Part shown: positions 12,701-16,162 of the stretch, piece by piece
Numbering within the stretch: the stretch's first letter is position 1
Layout: each line of letters begins with the position of its first letter
Source of the DNA: MWCM01 sp964558315
Lineage (GTDB): Bacteria; Patescibacteriota; UBA1384; XYA2-FULL-43-10
DNA length: 16,162 bases
Assembly: GCA_964558315.1 (NCBI GenBank)
Contig: CAZLCL010000019.1
Span: 1 to 16,162, forward strand
Reading direction: 5' to 3'
Position numbers and translations under genes: made by a program
Notes under the pieces: model-generated
Told to the model about the DNA's origin: nothing
Databases searched by the model: none
The model's input: only the letters and a program-made list of their open reading frames with translations

Positions 12701-13786
12701 ATGTTAATTACTATTATCACTTTTTTAATTACCCTGTCTCTACTGGTTTTAGCCCATGAGCTCGGTCATTTCTTAGTGGCAAAAGCTACCGGTATAAAAG
12801 TTGAAGAGTTTGCCATCGGTTTTCCACCAAGAATTTGGTCTAAGAAAATCGGAGAGACTGCATACAGTGTTAATGCAGTGCCTTTAGGTGGTTATGTTAA
12901 AATGCTTGGGGAGGTGGAAAAAAGTAAAGATCCTAGGGCTTTTGAAAATCAATCAAGGTTGGTTCGTTTTGCAGTTTCAGTGGCTGGTGTGGTAATGAAC
13001 ATAATATTGGCTTGGATAATTTTGTCAGTCGGTTTTGCTGTTGGTATGTCTCCGATTATTTCAGATTATCGCAATATCCCAGGTGAAGTGGTGCAAAGTG
13101 AAATTGTTGTGGCGGATGTATTGGCAGATAGTGCGGCCGAAAAAGCGGGTATCAAACAGCTTGATCGAATTAAATCAATGCAGAATGAGAGTGGGACAAC
13201 AGTTTTTAATACGGTTGATGAGCTGTCGGATTTTACTCGAAAAAATCAGAGCAAGCAAATAAAAGTTAACTACAATAGAGATGGGCAAGATCTTCAGACA
13301 GATGTAACTCTTGGCAGTTCAGAAATATCTCCTTTCGGTATATCAGCGGTAAACAACGCGGTGGTAAGGGTAGCCTGGTATAAAGCTCCTTATGTTGCTT
13401 TAAGAGAAACTTACGAGATAACCAAATATACATTAATATTTGTAGCAGAACTATTTTCTAAAATATTTTCGGATGATCAGGTTAAAGAGCAGGTTGGCGG
13501 TCCTGTTCAGATATTTGTTGCTACCGGTGCGGCAGTAAAAATCGGAATTATGGCGGTGTTGCAGTTGATAGCGATTTTATCAGTGAATTTGGCAATTATT
13601 AATATTTTGCCTTTGCCGGCTTTGGATGGCGGCAGAATCTTTTTTATAATTACTGAGGCGATTGCCAGAAGAAGATTGATTAAAGAGCATGTAGAGAGCA
13701 TAATTCATACCATTGGATTTAGCATATTAATAATATTAATTGTTTTGGTTACTTATAACGATGTTGCTAAAATTATTACGAAATAA
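12701..13786 (+). CDS. rseP: Site-2 membrane metalloprotease (RseP/RasP family)
   Basis: This intramembrane zinc protease cuts membrane-embedded helices, for example anti-sigma factors and leftover signal peptides. The 361-residue protein has a first membrane helix at 1-18 leading into the zinc motif H19-E-L-G-H23 (LVLAHELGHFLVAK), the conserved GFPPRIW and VPLGGYVKMLGE, a second helix at about 94-117, a single PDZ domain at about 120-205, and late membrane helices around NILPLPALDGG, where Asp309 completes the zinc site. A last helix ends the protein (FSILIILIVLVTYND). E. coli RseP has two PDZ domains; one is common elsewhere. There is no strong Shine-Dalgarno. It lies 34 bases after frr, without the cdsA, uppS and dxr genes that often stand between them. 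With HtrA in the same window it makes a membrane quality-control pair, but no sigma or anti-sigma gene is visible. Ends in TAA. Confidence 0.94.
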   Translation: MLITIITFLITLSLLVLAHELGHFLVAKATGIKVEEFAIGFPPRIWSKKIGETAYSVNAVPLGGYVKMLGEVEKSKDPRAFENQSRLVRFAVSVAGVVMNIILAWIILSVGFAVGMSPIISDYRNIPGEVVQSEIVVADVLADSAAEKAGIKQLDRIKSMQNESGTTVFNTVDELSDFTRKNQSKQIKVNYNRDGQDLQTDVTLGSSEISPFGISAVNNAVVRVAWYKAPYVALRETYEITKYTLIFVAELFSKIFSDDQVKEQVGGPVQIFVATGAAVKIGIMAVLQLIAILSVNLAIINILPLPALDGGRIFFIITEAIARRRLIKEHVESIIHTIGFSILIILIVLVTYNDVAKIITK

Positions 13787-13811
13787 AGTTGTTTTACTGG
13801 AGGAGTGATCT

Positions 13812-15242
13812 ATGGCTTATGATAATAAAATTACATCTCGAAAAGAGGATTATTCTCAATGGTATCTTGATATAATTTCTGCGGCGGACATGGCCGATTA
13901 TGCTCCGGTGAAGGGTTGCATGGTTATAAAACCTAGTGGATATGCCATTTGGGAAAAGATACAACAGGTATTGGACGGAAAATTTAAAGAGACAGGTGTA
14001 AAAAACGCCTACTTTCCTTTACTTATTCCACAATCATTTTTAGAGAAAGAAGCAAAGCATGTTGAGGGATTTGCTCCAGAGTGTGCTGTAGTTACCCACG
14101 CTGGTGGCGGAAAATTAGAAGAACCCTATGTAATTAGGCCAACTTCAGAAACAATAATTTATGAAATGTTCTCAAAATGGGTAAAATCGTATCGCGATCT
14201 ACCTCTTTTAATTAACCAGTGGGCAAATATTGTAAGGTGGGAGATGAGAACAAGGATGTTTTTGCGGACTACGGAGTTTTTATGGCAGGAAGGACACACT
14301 TTACACGCTGATTTAAATCAGGCCAAAGAGAGAGCCTTACAAATGAATTCGGAATATCAAAATTTTGTCGAAGAGTATCTGGCTATACCTGTTGTGGCTG
14401 GCGAAAAATCCGAATCGGAGAGATTTGCAGGCGCAGATCATACTTATTGTATTGAAGCTATGATGCAGGATGGAAAAGCTTTGCAGTGTGCTACTTCTCA
14501 TCTTTTATCTGAATCATTTACTGAATCGTTCGATGTAAAGTATTTAGATTCCGATGGTGTGCAAAAAAATGCTAGGGCTACCAGTTGGGGCATAAGCACC
14601 AGAATAATCGGTGGCATGATAATGGTTCATAGCGACGATAAAGGCTTGGTGCTCGCACCTAAAATCGCTCCCGTCCAAGTAAAAATCGTGACAATTTGGA
14701 AAGATCAGAAAGAGTATGATTTAGTAATTAAATCTGCTAATGATATAAAATCCTCTCTAATTTTGGCTGGAATCAGCTGTGAAATTGATGACAGGGATTT
14801 AAGGCCAGGTCCTAAATTTTTCGATTGGGAGAGATCGGGAGTGCCACTGCGTATTGACCTGGGCGCCAAAGAGCTTGAATCGGTTAGGGTTGCCATTACA
14901 CGCCGAGATACTATGGCTAGTGAAGAGGTAGCGATTTCAGATATTAATAATTTTACAAAAAAATTATTAGAGGAGATGCAGAAAGAGATGTATGAGCGAG
15001 CAAAGAGCTTCGCCAAGCAGAGAACAAAAGATGTTACGAGCTATGAGGAATTAAAAGAGCAGGTTGCGGTCGGTTTCGCTCGCGCTGGCTGGTGTGGAGA
15101 GGCAGAATGTGAACAAAAAATTAATAGTGAAACAAAGGCCACTATTCGGTGTTTACCATTTGACCAATCAAAACAACCAGAGAAATGCGTTTATTGCAAT
15201 AAAGAGGCTAAACATATTGCAGTATTTGCAAGATCATATTAA
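13812..15242 (+). CDS. proS: Prolyl-tRNA synthetase, archaeal/eukaryotic type
   Basis: ProRS charges tRNA(Pro) with proline in the cytosol. At 476 residues this is the short archaeal/eukaryotic-type enzyme, lacking the INS editing domain of the common bacterial form of about 570 residues. Class II motifs are present: motif 2 in RWEMRTRMFLRTTEFLWQEGHT (142-163, in two pieces) and motif 3 in STRIIGGMIMVHSDDKGLVL (262-281). IRPTSET (108-114) is the proline and ATP site. The anticodon domain follows at about 285-390. The C-terminal zinc domain has Cys428, Cys433, Cys459 and Cys462 (WCGEAEC and KCVYC), with an extra Cys447, and ends in ARSY, the terminal Tyr characteristic of this type. A very strong Shine-Dalgarno GGAGGAG lies seven bases before ATG. 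The gene sits between rseP and uvrC in the same run. Ends in TAA. Confidence 0.95.
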   Translation: MAYDNKITSRKEDYSQWYLDIISAADMADYAPVKGCMVIKPSGYAIWEKIQQVLDGKFKETGVKNAYFPLLIPQSFLEKEAKHVEGFAPECAVVTHAGGGKLEEPYVIRPTSETIIYEMFSKWVKSYRDLPLLINQWANIVRWEMRTRMFLRTTEFLWQEGHTLHADLNQAKERALQMNSEYQNFVEEYLAIPVVAGEKSESERFAGADHTYCIEAMMQDGKALQCATSHLLSESFTESFDVKYLDSDGVQKNARATSWGISTRIIGGMIMVHSDDKGLVLAPKIAPVQVKIVTIWKDQKEYDLVIKSANDIKSSLILAGISCEIDDRDLRPGPKFFDWERSGVPLRIDLGAKELESVRVAITRRDTMASEEVAISDINNFTKKLLEEMQKEMYERAKSFAKQRTKDVTSYEELKEQVAVGFARAGWCGEAECEQKINSETKATIRCLPFDQSKQPEKCVYCNKEAKHIAVFARSY

Positions 15243-15260
15243 ATGATATAGATTATCTGC

Positions 15261-16162
15261 ATGGAACGGTTATTTAGGCCAGATTTTGCACAAATTTCAA
15301 CCTCCCCCGGTGTTTATCAGTTTATCTCTGACACGGGGGTTGTTTTGTATGTAGGAAAAGCTAAAAATTTAAAAAATCGCATAAAGTCATATTATGTTAA
15401 AGATCATGGTAGAGGCCCAAGAATAGATTTATTGCTGGCAGTAGCGAGAGATATTACAACAATTGAAACGGAATCGGAGATCGAAGCAGTATTACTCGAA
15501 GCCGAGCTGATAAAAAAAATTAAACCTAAATATAATGTATCTTTAAAAGACGATAAATCTTTTTTGTTGGTTGAATTCAGTCAAGATGAGTATCCTAAAG
15601 TAAATTTTGTCCGATCAAAAGAGAAGGCAATTGGTTATAATAAGAGAAACATTTTCGGCCCTTATCCATCGGGTGATTTATTAAAAAAATCTTTAAAATA
15701 TTTACGGAAACTTTTTCCTTATCGCGATTGTTCGGAGAATAAATTTAGCAGTTATAAAAAACGACAGCGAACTTGTTTATACGGTGATATCGGTTTGTGT
15801 TTGGGGCCATGCGCTAAAGAAGTAAGTGTGAAAGAATATTGCGAGCAAATTAAAATGCTTAAAGATTTTTTAAAAGGACAAAAAAAGCAAATTATCAAAA
15901 AATTAAAACGCGAAATGCTAAATAAATCAAAAAATGTGGAATATGAGAAAGCGGCGAAAATTAGAGATAAGGTATTTTCTTTGGAGCATTTAAGAGAGGT
16001 GGCGATTGGTATAAGAGATCAAAATTTTGAAAGTGCAAAAATTTTGTTTAAACGGATAGAAGCTTATGACATCTCAAACATTTTTGGTCAACATGCGGTT
16101 GGCAGTATGTCTGTAATTATTGAAGGCAAAAAAGAGCCGAGTCAGTATCGTAAATTTAAAAT
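15261..16162 (+). CDS. uvrC: Excinuclease ABC subunit C (UvrC), 3' end cut off by the window
   Basis: UvrC makes both incisions in nucleotide excision repair after UvrAB marks a lesion. The first 300 codons are visible. An N-terminal GIY-YIG nuclease domain (SPGVYQFISDTGVVLYVGKAKNLKNRIKSYY, 15-45, in pieces) carries out the 3' incision. Four cysteines follow, Cys157, Cys172, Cys180 and Cys184 (DC, TCLYGDIGLC, LGPC), matching the known UvrC Fe-S cluster site. A UVR motif lies at about 230-250 (EYEKAAKIRDKVFSLEHL), and the start of the RNase H-like domain at about 278 (AYDISNIFGQHAVGSMSVII). ATG 15261 is 18 bases after proS and lacks a clear Shine-Dalgarno; I see no better start. The frame is open to the last base. 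It is the last visible gene of the ribosomal-protein run. Confidence 0.94.
   Translation, partial: MERLFRPDFAQISTSPGVYQFISDTGVVLYVGKAKNLKNRIKSYYVKDHGRGPRIDLLLAVARDITTIETESEIEAVLLEAELIKKIKPKYNVSLKDDKSFLLVEFSQDEYPKVNFVRSKEKAIGYNKRNIFGPYPSGDLLKKSLKYLRKLFPYRDCSENKFSSYKKRQRTCLYGDIGLCLGPCAKEVSVKEYCEQIKMLKDFLKGQKKQIIKKLKREMLNKSKNVEYEKAAKIRDKVFSLEHLREVAIGIRDQNFESAKILFKRIEAYDISNIFGQHAVGSMSVIIEGKKEPSQYRKFK

Noticed and set aside
14705..15016. 103-codon minus-strand frame opposite proS
   Set aside because: It is antisense to a secure synthetase gene with conserved zinc and anticodon domains.

Overview
The window looks like chromosome from a reduced-genome, AT-rich bacterium of the Candidate Phyla Radiation (Patescibacteria) type. 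This is an inference from gene content and protein style, not a phylogenetic result. Supporting signs are: compact housekeeping genes; a tRNA-dependent amidotransferase (GatCAB); an archaeal/eukaryotic-type ProRS; a lysine-tailed L31; a cyclophilin with a large internal insertion; and low-complexity heptanucleotide repeats inside conserved proteins. The standard genetic code applies: long genes run through without in-frame TGA, and all 17 genes whose stop is in view end in TAA or TAG.

Left part, 1-7065. A truncated GC-rich gene on the minus strand (1-285) is divergent from a plus-strand block: gatC, gatA, a membrane-anchored cyclophilin, a small membrane-anchored HEPN-like protein, an unrecognised soluble protein, gatB and an HtrA-type serine protease. 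Three unrelated genes thus separate gatCA from gatB. The block combines Gln-tRNA(Gln)/Asn-tRNA(Asn) formation with protein folding and quality control at the membrane.

Middle part, 7200-10580, minus strand. In transcription order: rpmE (L31) with its own terminator, prfA (RF1), a GC-rich 66-codon mini-gene, prmC (release-factor methyltransferase), and a second GC-rich mini-gene encoding a 60-residue zinc-ribbon-like protein. The usual prfA-prmC pairing is interrupted by the mini-gene and a strong hairpin, and prmC appears to have its own promoter.

Right part, 10630-16162, plus strand. rpsB, tsf, frr, rseP, proS and the 5' part of uvrC are tightly spaced. pyrH, cdsA, uppS and dxr, often found in this neighbourhood in other bacteria, are absent. 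The rpsB and rpmE promoters overlap on opposite strands, so two ribosomal-protein transcription units seem to compete for one site. A structured leader precedes rpsB.

The features that ordinary annotation would miss are: (1) three compositionally foreign mini-genes (about 56-59% GC by hand count, against roughly 40% for the housekeeping genes), all on the minus strand; two of them have an adjacent promoter candidate, the two complete ones have a hairpin terminator, and all have good Shine-Dalgarno sites; (2) heptanucleotide tandem repeats embedded in frame in gatA, gatB and twice in prmC; (3) a membrane-tethered HEPN-like protein abutting a membrane-tethered cyclophilin. No gene-free stretch exceeds 300 bases. 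I see no tRNA, rRNA, CRISPR array, transposase or replication origin.
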